From NCBI RefSeq assembly GCF_004349145.1, contig NZ_SMFO01000002.1:124001-188000 (forward strand): a stretch of 64,000 nucleotides of DNA, in the 5' to 3' direction. The DNA comes from Flavobacterium hiemivividum (GTDB lineage: Bacteria > Bacteroidota > Bacteroidia > Flavobacteriales > Flavobacteriaceae). A program made the translations under genes and the position numbers. Numbering within the stretch: the stretch's first letter is position 1; each line of letters starts with the position of its first letter. The notes beneath the pieces were generated by a model. The model was not told the DNA's origin, did not search any database, and saw only the letters and a list, made by a program, of their open reading frames with translations. This document shows positions 9,440 to 17,559 of the stretch, piece by piece.

Positions 9440-12355
9440 ATGTCGATCGCATTACAACTAAAACGATTATCAGACTCATTAGAAGGAACACTTTTATATG
9501 ACCAACTCCATAAAACACTCTATGCTACTGATGCTTCGGCTTATAGGATAATGCCTGTGGCAGCTGCCTTACCTAAGAATGAGGCAGATATTATAAAATT
9601 GGTTCATTTCGCTAAGGAAAATAAAATTTCTCTAACTCCCAGAACAGCAGGAACTTCTCTTGCAGGGCAAACGGTGGGTGATGGTATTGTAGTTGATGTT
9701 TCTAAATATTTCACAAAAATTCTCTCTTTCGATAAGGATAATAAAACGGTGACTGTTCAACCGGGTGTAATTCGGGACGAACTGAATTTATACTTGAAGC
9801 CGCACGGCGTGTTTTTTGGTCCTAATACTTCAACATCTAATCGTTGTATGATAGGAGGAATGGTAGGAAATAATTCTTCGGGAACAACTTCCATCCGTTA
9901 TGGTGTTACCAGAGATAAAATTGTAAAGATAAAAGCGATTTTAAGTGATGGTTCTCAGGTTGTATTTGGCGAATTAACTTCAGCTGAATTTATCGAAAAA
10001 ACAAAAGGGAATTCTCTTGAAAGTAATATTTATAAAAGCCTGTTTACTGAATTATCAAATGAGGCGACCCAACAGGAAATTGTAAAAGAGTTCCCGAAAC
10101 CGGAAATCCATAGACGAAATACAGGATATGCAGTAGATATATTATTGCAATCTGATCTTTTTGGCGGAAGCCAACCCACCATAAATGTGGGGAAATTACT
10201 TTGTGGAAGCGAGGGAACTTTGGCTTTTACAACCGAAGTTACTTTGAAAGTTGATCTTTTACCACCCACTAATAATGTGATGGTAGTAACGCATTTTACC
10301 AGTGTTCAAGAAAGTTTAGAGGCGGTGATGATTGCCATGAAGCATCATTTATATACCTGCGAAATGATCGATGATACGATTCTTGATTGTACAAAAACAA
10401 ACAAAGAGCAAAGTAAAAATCGGTTTTTTATTCAGGGTGAGCCCAAAGCGATAATGATGTTTGAGGTGGCTTCACATGCCAGTATGGAAGATGCCGAAAT
10501 GCAAGCCAATGCTTTGATTAAAGACTTAGAAGCCAATCATTTTGGTTACGCTTCGCCAAAATTATACGGTGCTGATATTGAAAAAGTAAACGAACTTAGA
10601 AAAGCAGGTCTCGGACTTTTAGGCAGTATTGTAGGTGATGAAAAAGCAGCTGATTCTATTGAAGATACCGCTGTTGAATTGAGTGATTTACCTAATTATA
10701 TCGCTGATTTTTCGGCGATGATGAAACGCCACGGCCAAGAAGCGATTTATTATGCTCATGCTGGAGCGGGAGAATTGCATTTGCGTCCTGTTTTGAATTT
10801 AAAAACAAAGGAAGGCGTTTATCAATTTCGAAATATTGCTACCGAAGTAGCACATTTGGTAAAAAAATACCGCGGTTCACTTAGTGGTGAACATGGCGAC
10901 GGAATTGTTCGTGGTGAATTTTTACCTTTTATGATTGGCGAAAAAAATTACGAATTGTTAAAACGCATTAAATTGGCATTCGACCCAAATTCGGTTTTGA
11001 ATATGGGGAAAATTGTTAATGCTTTGAAAATGGACGAGAATCTTCGTTTTGAAGTTGGTAGAGTAGAACCAGAAATTCAAACTATTCAGGATTTTTCAGA
11101 TAGTATGGGCGTTTTACGTGCTGCCGAAAAATGCAATGGTTCAGGAGATTGCAGGAAATTACCATCGGCGGGCGGAACTTTATGTCCGAGTTATCGTGCC
11201 ACGCGAAATGAAAAAGACACGACTCGTGCCCGCGCCAATGCCTTGCGGGAATATCTAACCAATTCAGAAAAAGATAATAAATTCAATCATAAAGAATTAT
11301 ACGAGGTTTTTGAACTTTGTATTAGCTGTAAAGCTTGTGCAAGCGAATGTCCGTCTAATGTTGATGTGGCGGCGCTTAAAGCTGAATTTTTATACCAATA
11401 TCAAAAGGCAAATGGTTTTTCGCTTCGAAATAAAATTTTTGCTAACAATTCGAAACTAAATAAACTAGGAAGTATTTTTCCATCCCTAACTAATTTTATG
11501 GTACGCCAACCATTTGTGAAAAATGGAATGGGAATAGCTTCAAAAAGAGAAGTACCATTATTAGCTCCAAAAACGTTTAGAAAATGGATCGAAAACAATA
11601 AACCTAAAGCAGCAGGACTTTCATTTGCAAACGGAAAATTGTATCTTTTTTGTGATGAATTCACTAATTATTATGATGTTGCTGTAGGGATTGATGCGTA
11701 TGAATTATTGACACAATTAGGCTATGAAGTGCTAATTGTCGATCATGAAGAAAGCGGAAGAGCATATTTATCTAAAGGTTTTCTGGAAGAAGCCAAAGCT
11801 ATTGCTAATAAAAATGTCGGCACTTTTGCACCAATTGTCACAGCTGGAATTCCATTAATTGGTTTAGAGCCATCGGCAATTCTGACATTTAGAGATGAAT
11901 ACATTCGTCTGGCTGATGATAAGGCTTCCGCCGAAAAATTAGCAAAAAACTGTCTGACAGTTGAAGAATTTTTCAAAAGAGAAATTACAGCTGGTAAAAT
12001 ACATGAGGAGCAATTTTCGGATATTCAAAAAACGATAAAAATTCACGGGCATTGCCACCAAAAGTCATTGAGTAGCGTTGAAGCTTCTTTTGCGATGTTG
12101 AATGTTCCAAAAAATAACTCCGTTACTATTTACAATTCAGGTTGTTGTGGTATGGCGGGTTCTTTTGGTTATGAAAAAGAACATTATGAGATCAGTATGC
12201 AAATGGGGGAGGACACCTTATTTCCAAAAATTAGAAGTACGGCCGATACAACTGAAATTGCTGCTGCTGGTACAAGTTGTCGCCACCAGATTTTTGATGG
12301 AACCAATAGAAAAGCTTTGCATCCCGTTACCATTTTGAGAAGTTGCCTAAAATAA
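9440..12355 (+). CDS. FAD-binding / Fe-S oxidoreductase, D-lactate dehydrogenase-like (YdiJ type)
   Basis: 971-residue fusion. An N-terminal FAD-binding domain of the VAO/p-cresol-methylhydroxylase fold (PRTAGTSLAGQ near residue 70, GGMVGNNSSGTTSIRYG near 140) is followed by an FAD-oxidase C-terminal domain (HAGAGELHLRP, GSLSGEHGDG). Next comes a ferredoxin-like part with Cys565, Cys571, Cys582 and a classic CxxCxxCxxxCP cluster (Cys627, 630, 633, 637). CCG-type motifs follow (GHCHQKS with Cys872; CCG at 902-904). Related proteins oxidise D-lactate or D-2-hydroxyglutarate. MurQ produces D-lactate, so its presence opposite murQ suggests it oxidises that product to pyruvate. Substrate is inferred. 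Confidence 0.88.
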   Translation: MSIALQLKRLSDSLEGTLLYDQLHKTLYATDASAYRIMPVAAALPKNEADIIKLVHFAKENKISLTPRTAGTSLAGQTVGDGIVVDVSKYFTKILSFDKDNKTVTVQPGVIRDELNLYLKPHGVFFGPNTSTSNRCMIGGMVGNNSSGTTSIRYGVTRDKIVKIKAILSDGSQVVFGELTSAEFIEKTKGNSLESNIYKSLFTELSNEATQQEIVKEFPKPEIHRRNTGYAVDILLQSDLFGGSQPTINVGKLLCGSEGTLAFTTEVTLKVDLLPPTNNVMVVTHFTSVQESLEAVMIAMKHHLYTCEMIDDTILDCTKTNKEQSKNRFFIQGEPKAIMMFEVASHASMEDAEMQANALIKDLEANHFGYASPKLYGADIEKVNELRKAGLGLLGSIVGDEKAADSIEDTAVELSDLPNYIADFSAMMKRHGQEAIYYAHAGAGELHLRPVLNLKTKEGVYQFRNIATEVAHLVKKYRGSLSGEHGDGIVRGEFLPFMIGEKNYELLKRIKLAFDPNSVLNMGKIVNALKMDENLRFEVGRVEPEIQTIQDFSDSMGVLRAAEKCNGSGDCRKLPSAGGTLCPSYRATRNEKDTTRARANALREYLTNSEKDNKFNHKELYEVFELCISCKACASECPSNVDVAALKAEFLYQYQKANGFSLRNKIFANNSKLNKLGSIFPSLTNFMVRQPFVKNGMGIASKREVPLLAPKTFRKWIENNKPKAAGLSFANGKLYLFCDEFTNYYDVAVGIDAYELLTQLGYEVLIVDHEESGRAYLSKGFLEEAKAIANKNVGTFAPIVTAGIPLIGLEPSAILTFRDEYIRLADDKASAEKLAKNCLTVEEFFKREITAGKIHEEQFSDIQKTIKIHGHCHQKSLSSVEASFAMLNVPKNNSVTIYNSGCCGMAGSFGYEKEHYEISMQMGEDTLFPKIRSTADTTEIAAAGTSCRHQIFDGTNRKALHPVTILRSCLK

Positions 12356-12404
12356 TATTCTTATTCTTTTATATGATGAATGGGAATTTAAAACGCCTAA
12401 TGCT

Positions 12405-13229
12405 ATGAAAAAATCAATCTTTTTTACTTTCTTTTTATTCGTTTTTTTACCTGCTCAAGCAGCTAAGATTGATACTTTAGAAGTTTTTAGTGCAGTGATG
12501 AATAAGAATATAAAAACCTGTGTCGTTACTCCAGATAGTTATGATAAAAGCAATAGAAATTTACCAGTTGTATATCTGCTTCATGGCTATAGCGGAAATT
12601 ATGCTACTTGGCTGAAAAGTTTTAAAGACGTTGCGGAGCAGGTAGATAAGTATGATTTTATAGCCATTGGTGTTGATGGTAATTATTCCAGTTGGTATTT
12701 TGACAGTCCAGTTGACCCAAATTACCAATATGAAACTTATATAATTGATGAACTAATACCTTATGTTGATAAGAAATATAAAACGATTGCAAGTCCTAAG
12801 GGCAGAGCAATAACAGGTTTGAGTATGGGCGGACACGGTGCCTTATATTTATCCTTTAAGAATCAGGAAGTATTTGGAGCAGCAGGAAGTATGAGTGGAG
12901 GGGTTGATATTCGACCTTTTTCGGAAAAATGGGATATTAAGAAACGCTTGGGTTCAATAACCGATTTTCCTGAAAATTGGGAAAAAAACACGGTGGTTAA
13001 TATGCTAGAATTGGCTCAAACTAATTCACTAAAACTTATCATTGATTGCGGAGTTGATGATTTTTTTATTGATGTCAACAGACAGCTTCACCAAAAGATG
13101 CTGGCACTAAAAATCAATCATGATTATATTGAGCGGCCTGGAAAACATAATATTGATTATTGGGAAAATTCATTGAAATTTCAATTGTTGTTTTTTAATA
13201 ATTTTTTTAAGGAAACAGTTAGGGAATAA
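12405..13229 (+). CDS. Exported alpha/beta-hydrolase, esterase-D/Fes-like family
   Basis: 274 residues with a clear signal peptide (MKKSIFFTFFLFVFLPAQA). The fold signatures are VVYLLHGYSGN (oxyanion region), GLSMGGHGAL with nucleophile Ser140, CGVDDFF with a candidate acid, and GKHNIDYW with the candidate His. This is the putative-esterase (PF00756-like) family, which includes deacetylases and feruloyl esterases. It lies between the dehydrogenase and GH20 genes. Removal of O-acetyl groups from peptidoglycan sugars would fit the locus, but that is inference; nothing in the sequence fixes the substrate. Confidence 0.8.
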   Translation: MKKSIFFTFFLFVFLPAQAAKIDTLEVFSAVMNKNIKTCVVTPDSYDKSNRNLPVVYLLHGYSGNYATWLKSFKDVAEQVDKYDFIAIGVDGNYSSWYFDSPVDPNYQYETYIIDELIPYVDKKYKTIASPKGRAITGLSMGGHGALYLSFKNQEVFGAAGSMSGGVDIRPFSEKWDIKKRLGSITDFPENWEKNTVVNMLELAQTNSLKLIIDCGVDDFFIDVNRQLHQKMLALKINHDYIERPGKHNIDYWENSLKFQLLFFNNFFKETVRE

Positions 13230-13343
13230 GGAGGGGAGTTTAGTTATGTCCGGATGGTGAACTAAAGAATAAGACGCAAAAATTGCTTGAAAAAGTACAA
13301 TTTTATTTACTAGAGCAATGCAATTTTAAACAAAATATAAAAG

Positions 13344-15848
13344 ATGAAAAAAAAGCTCTTATTAATTGTCATTTTTTTAAGTTCTATGAGTGTCTTAAAA
13401 GCACAGAAGCTAGATCTTATTCCGAGACCAGTTAAAGTTGAACAAACTTCGGGGGCGTTTGTAATTCCTTCATTGGTACACATTAGTATAGATAAAAAAG
13501 CACAAAAAAGTGCGGGATATATTGCGGATTCGTTTTTTAAAAATACGGGAATTAATCCAAAAATTTCTATTGGTAAAAGAAACCAAAAAAACACAATACG
13601 GCTTGTCGTAGATCAAAAAATGAATGTTCCAAATGATGGTTATACCTTGAGTGTTGCAAAGACCGGTGTTGTTGTCAAGGGAAAATCTCATAATGGAGTT
13701 TTGAATGGCTTTCAAACCTTACTTCAAATGTCTTCTGCAAAAGATGTTAAAAAAGGAACAATCCCTTTTGTGAAAATAGAAGATTATCCTCGCTTTGAAT
13801 GGCGCGGAATGATGCTGGACGTTTCGAGACAGTTTTTCGATAAGGAAACCGTTAAAAATTATATCAGTTGGTTAGCGGCACATAAAATGAATATTTTTCA
13901 TTGGCATCTCACTGATGATAATGGCTGGAGAATTGAAATTAAATCCATGCCCGATTTGACTTCAAAAGGAGCGTGGCGAGGTCCAGGAGAAGTGCTGTTG
14001 CCTTCTTATGGCTCTGGAGATAAGCGTTACGGCGGTTTTTATACACAAGAAGATATTAAAGAAGTAGTCGCTTTTGCCGCTGAACGTGGCGTTTCTATTA
14101 TGCCAGAAATTGAAATTCCAGGACATTCTCGCGCCGTAACTGCCTCTTATCCTGAAATAGGTTGTGTTACAACGCAAGAAACAAAAAGTGTTCAAGGAGA
14201 AGTGAAGAACGTATGGTGTGTAGGTCGCGAAGAAAATTTTGAGATTCTAGATGGCATAATTAAAGAGTATTCAGAACTTTTTCCTTTTGATTACATACAT
14301 ATTGCAGGTGACGAGGTAAACCGTGCTAATTGGGAACATTGTCCGAAATGTAAAGCGGTGATGGCAAAGGAAGGCTATACTGATACGTTTCAATTGCAAA
14401 ACTATTTCTTTAGACGAATTGAAAAAATTGTTGAGAAATACGATAAAAAATCAGCGGGCTGGAACGAAATCCTGAAAGGTGGCGAACTAAGTCCAAAAAC
14501 GGAGATTTTTGCTTGGCAAGGAGTGAGTTACGGAATCGAATCTGTGAAAAAAGGACATCCTACTATTATGATTCCGGGACAATATACGTATTTTGATATG
14601 GCACAATCTGAAGAAGAGCGTGGTCATCGATGGGCCGCTATTACAGATACTAAAAGAGTGTATTCATTTGAACCAGTTCCAGAGAATGACCTATCAGTTG
14701 AAGAACAAAAATTAATTAAAGGTGTTCAGGGTGCATTGTGGAGTGAATATCTTGATGTTCCAACTCGATTTATGGAATACCAAAGTTACCCAAGAATTGC
14801 TGCTTTGTCTGAGATTGCTTGGTCTAAAAAAGAACATAAAAACTGGGATGATTTTTATGGAAGGTTAACTAATAGTCACTTGCAGCGTTTAGCTGATTTA
14901 GGAATTGCTTTTAGAGATTTTCCGCCTACAGCAATTTATAAAAATGGAAAGATAACGGTAAGGTTGCCTTATGAAGGGGCGGTTGTTCGCTACGATACAG
15001 AAGGAAATGAGCCTACAAGACAATCTCCTTTATATACAAACTCAATTGAAACCAAAGAGTATGAAAAATATAGGTTCCGTACTTATTTCAATGAGAATGC
15101 TGCTAGTCCTGCTGTAAAAGTGGAGAAATTACCAGTCGCAAACTGGAATACTTCAAAAGTGGAAACTATAAAGATTTCAGAAGATATTACGGATCATATC
15201 GATAAAAAAGCGATTTGGTATTTATCTTTTAATCCAGTAACTGACGAAGCAACGAGTGGCGTAATCAAGGAAATTTCACTTTTTGAAAATGATAAATTAA
15301 TTAAAACCTATTTACCAGAAAGAACTTTAAAATCAAAACCTAGCTTGCGTTTTGTAATCGAAAATTACAACGATAACAACAAGTATCGTTTAGATTTTAC
15401 AGTAGAAAATAAAGAGGTCAAAGAATCGGCTGCAAAGGTTGATTTCATTGCAAGTCCGTATCAAGAACCAGAAGTAAAAGTGACTTCATCGATGGCCGAA
15501 AATCCAAAATTTCCATTTACAAGATTAGAAGATTATAATTTAGAAACCTATTTGCGTACGGATGTTCCTTGTGAAAATGGCGACTGGATTTTATACACTT
15601 TTACTACTCCTGTTATTTCTTCAAAAATTGAAGTATTGACGGGAATTCCACACCACCCGAGATTTATTGTAAGTGATGGACATGTTGAATACTCGTATAA
15701 TGGAGTCGATTTTATAAAGGGAGATCCTTTTGATTATGGAAACGCATTTATTTATCCAAAACAAGCTGTAAAAGCAGTGAAAATTGTAATTACGGGAACC
15801 AATAATGAACCTATTATGGCAGGACAAGATTTAAGAATTAATCCTTAA
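13344..15848 (+). CDS. GH20 beta-N-acetylhexosaminidase
   Basis: 834 residues with a signal peptide (to about LKAQ, residue 21). The GH20b-like N-terminal domain is followed by a TIM-barrel with RGMMLDVSRQFF, HWHLTDDNGWRIEI, MPEIEIPGHSRA and the catalytic pair Asp323-Glu324 in HIAGDEVN. After the barrel come a chitobiase-type C-terminal segment (RYDTEGNEPT) and a discoidin-like beta-sandwich at ~700-834, which may bind carbohydrate. It would remove terminal GlcNAc from glycan chains, complementing the exo-muramidase in the opposite arm. It is separated by three bases from the next gene, so the two are co-transcribed. Confidence 0.94.
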   Translation: MKKKLLLIVIFLSSMSVLKAQKLDLIPRPVKVEQTSGAFVIPSLVHISIDKKAQKSAGYIADSFFKNTGINPKISIGKRNQKNTIRLVVDQKMNVPNDGYTLSVAKTGVVVKGKSHNGVLNGFQTLLQMSSAKDVKKGTIPFVKIEDYPRFEWRGMMLDVSRQFFDKETVKNYISWLAAHKMNIFHWHLTDDNGWRIEIKSMPDLTSKGAWRGPGEVLLPSYGSGDKRYGGFYTQEDIKEVVAFAAERGVSIMPEIEIPGHSRAVTASYPEIGCVTTQETKSVQGEVKNVWCVGREENFEILDGIIKEYSELFPFDYIHIAGDEVNRANWEHCPKCKAVMAKEGYTDTFQLQNYFFRRIEKIVEKYDKKSAGWNEILKGGELSPKTEIFAWQGVSYGIESVKKGHPTIMIPGQYTYFDMAQSEEERGHRWAAITDTKRVYSFEPVPENDLSVEEQKLIKGVQGALWSEYLDVPTRFMEYQSYPRIAALSEIAWSKKEHKNWDDFYGRLTNSHLQRLADLGIAFRDFPPTAIYKNGKITVRLPYEGAVVRYDTEGNEPTRQSPLYTNSIETKEYEKYRFRTYFNENAASPAVKVEKLPVANWNTSKVETIKISEDITDHIDKKAIWYLSFNPVTDEATSGVIKEISLFENDKLIKTYLPERTLKSKPSLRFVIENYNDNNKYRLDFTVENKEVKESAAKVDFIASPYQEPEVKVTSSMAENPKFPFTRLEDYNLETYLRTDVPCENGDWILYTFTTPVISSKIEVLTGIPHHPRFIVSDGHVEYSYNGVDFIKGDPFDYGNAFIYPKQAVKAVKIVITGTNNEPIMAGQDLRINP

Positions 15849-15851
15849 AAA

Positions 15852-17153
15852 ATGAAAAATACAGTTATCAGAGCGTTTCTTATTTTGTTAGTTTTTTCAG
15901 GAATCAGCTGTCGTTCGGTGAAAAAATCTTTCGACACTAAAAAAAATGAAGTTTACATTGACTCGATGTTTACCAATGGACTTGAAAAAGGCTTCTTTCC
16001 TGGTGCCCAAGTAATTGTAGGAAGTAAAGACAGTATTTTTATTTCAAAAAACTACGGCTTTCATGATTATTCAAAAACCGAAGTTGTAAAAGCAGAGGAT
16101 GTGTATGACTTAGCTTCGATGTCCAAAGTTTTAGGAGCGACCCTAGTAGCGATGCGATTAGTAGGTGAAAATAAGATGAATTTAGAAGATAGACTAGGAG
16201 ATGTTGTAGCATTTTATAAAAATACTGCGATTGCTGATTTGACACTTTTCGAATTATTAACCCATACAACCGGGATAAAACCATCCATCACTTTCTATCA
16301 AAGTTTGTTGTCTACCTCTAATGGATTGCCATTTTTTAGCGATCAAAAGTCGGAGAATTATCCGGAGCTATTTGATACGATGTATGTGAATAATACTATA
16401 GTTTATGATGAGGAATACGTGTCATTAGAACCGAAAGAAAATTACATCCAAATAGCTAAAACTCTGTGGCTGAATCCTGAATTTTATACTACAGTATATG
16501 AGAAAATAGCAGTGGCCAATACTAATCCAAGTGGAAAATACTTGTACAGTGACCTAAACTTACTTCTTGTAAAGCAAATGATCGAGTCTAAAACGGGTGT
16601 GAAATTAGACCAATTAACCAAAGAAATATATAACGAATTAGGCATTTCAACTATTGGATTTAACCCTTTGAAATGGACAGTTGAGCAAAATGTAATTCCA
16701 ACAGAAATTGATAATTTTTTTAGAAAAGATACTATTAAGGGTTATGTTCACGATGAAGCAGCGGCGATTTTTGGAGGTATTTCTGGGAATGCTGGGTTGT
16801 TTGCAAATGCAACCTCCATCTCCGTAATTTGTCAGATGCTGCTAAACAAAGGAAATTATCAAGGAAAACAAATTCTTAAAACGAAGGTCATTAGAGAATT
16901 CACAAAATCGCCTTTAGTCAAAAAAGGAATTTATCGCGGACTTGGTTTTGATAAACGAAAACCAAATGACATTTATAAAAAAAATGATTTTGGACATACT
17001 GGATATACTGGAACCTTTTTCTTTTTAAATCCGGACAATGATCGATTCTTGATCATTTTGTCTAATCGTGTGAATCCTAGCCGAAGCAATACATTGATGT
17101 ATAAAGATGATTTTACGGCTAAGATTTGGAAAAAAATAAATAAGAATAATTAA
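15852..17153 (+). CDS. Serine hydrolase of the beta-lactamase / AmiE-like family (lipoprotein)
   Basis: 433 residues. The signal peptide ends FSGISC, suggesting lipidation at Cys20. Penicillin-binding/beta-lactamase motifs are present: SMSK (Ser89-x-x-Lys92), YSDLN in the Y-x-N position, and HTGYTG in the KTG position. It is translationally coupled to GH20. In B. subtilis the muropeptide-rescue cluster pairs NagZ and NamZ with AmiE, a member of this serine-hydrolase family that removes the peptide from MurNAc. By analogy this protein may be the peptide-removing amidase; a DD-carboxypeptidase or esterase role is the alternative. Confidence 0.82.
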   Translation: MKNTVIRAFLILLVFSGISCRSVKKSFDTKKNEVYIDSMFTNGLEKGFFPGAQVIVGSKDSIFISKNYGFHDYSKTEVVKAEDVYDLASMSKVLGATLVAMRLVGENKMNLEDRLGDVVAFYKNTAIADLTLFELLTHTTGIKPSITFYQSLLSTSNGLPFFSDQKSENYPELFDTMYVNNTIVYDEEYVSLEPKENYIQIAKTLWLNPEFYTTVYEKIAVANTNPSGKYLYSDLNLLLVKQMIESKTGVKLDQLTKEIYNELGISTIGFNPLKWTVEQNVIPTEIDNFFRKDTIKGYVHDEAAAIFGGISGNAGLFANATSISVICQMLLNKGNYQGKQILKTKVIREFTKSPLVKKGIYRGLGFDKRKPNDIYKKNDFGHTGYTGTFFFLNPDNDRFLIILSNRVNPSRSNTLMYKDDFTAKIWKKINKNN

Positions 17154-17559
17154 ATTGGCACTGTGTGAAAGCTAATTCTAATTTGCATTTTGCCTACTTC
17201 AATTTCCTTTAAGGAAATGCACAAAATCCAGTAATTATCTTGAAAGTATTTCTGAAATAATTAACTCTTTTGATGTTTTTCAGCGAAGAGTTACAGCTTT
17301 TTTTTCTGGCTTACTCCCTCTAGAATGTCATATTGTTATATTTAAGTCAAATGAGGATTTTTAAATTGCAGGATTGACTTTTGATATAGTTGATTTGTGT
17401 TGTTTTGACTTTTTATCGATTTCTAATAAAAAATAACTGTCTTTTTATCGAAATATGAATTTGTTTTATACATTTGATTTTTAAATAAAACTTACGTTAT
17501 TAGTATAATAATGGGGTGTTATTTAAAGTATATTAAATTTTAATGTAAAAATGTAACGA
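17154..17559. other. 406-bp intergenic region with promoter and 11-bp direct repeats
   Basis: No gene is visible. The region holds two exact copies of CTTTTTATCGA (17409-17419 and 17441-17451), 32 bp apart (about three helical turns). A TACATTTG -7 element at 17469-17476 follows, consistent with a repressor or activator site before the permease gene. Confidence 0.5.
17469..17476 (+). promoter_or_regulatory. Likely -7 element of the permease promoter
   Basis: TACATTTG matches TAnnTTTG and would start a transcript with a leader of about 77 bases before the permease ATG. No good -33 box is seen at the usual spacing. Confidence 0.4.

Noticed and set aside
15852-17153. Antibiotic-resistance beta-lactamase
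   Set aside because: The motif variants (YSD, HTG), lipoprotein signal and coupling to GH20 in a peptidoglycan locus fit an AmiE-like or esterase-type hydrolase better.
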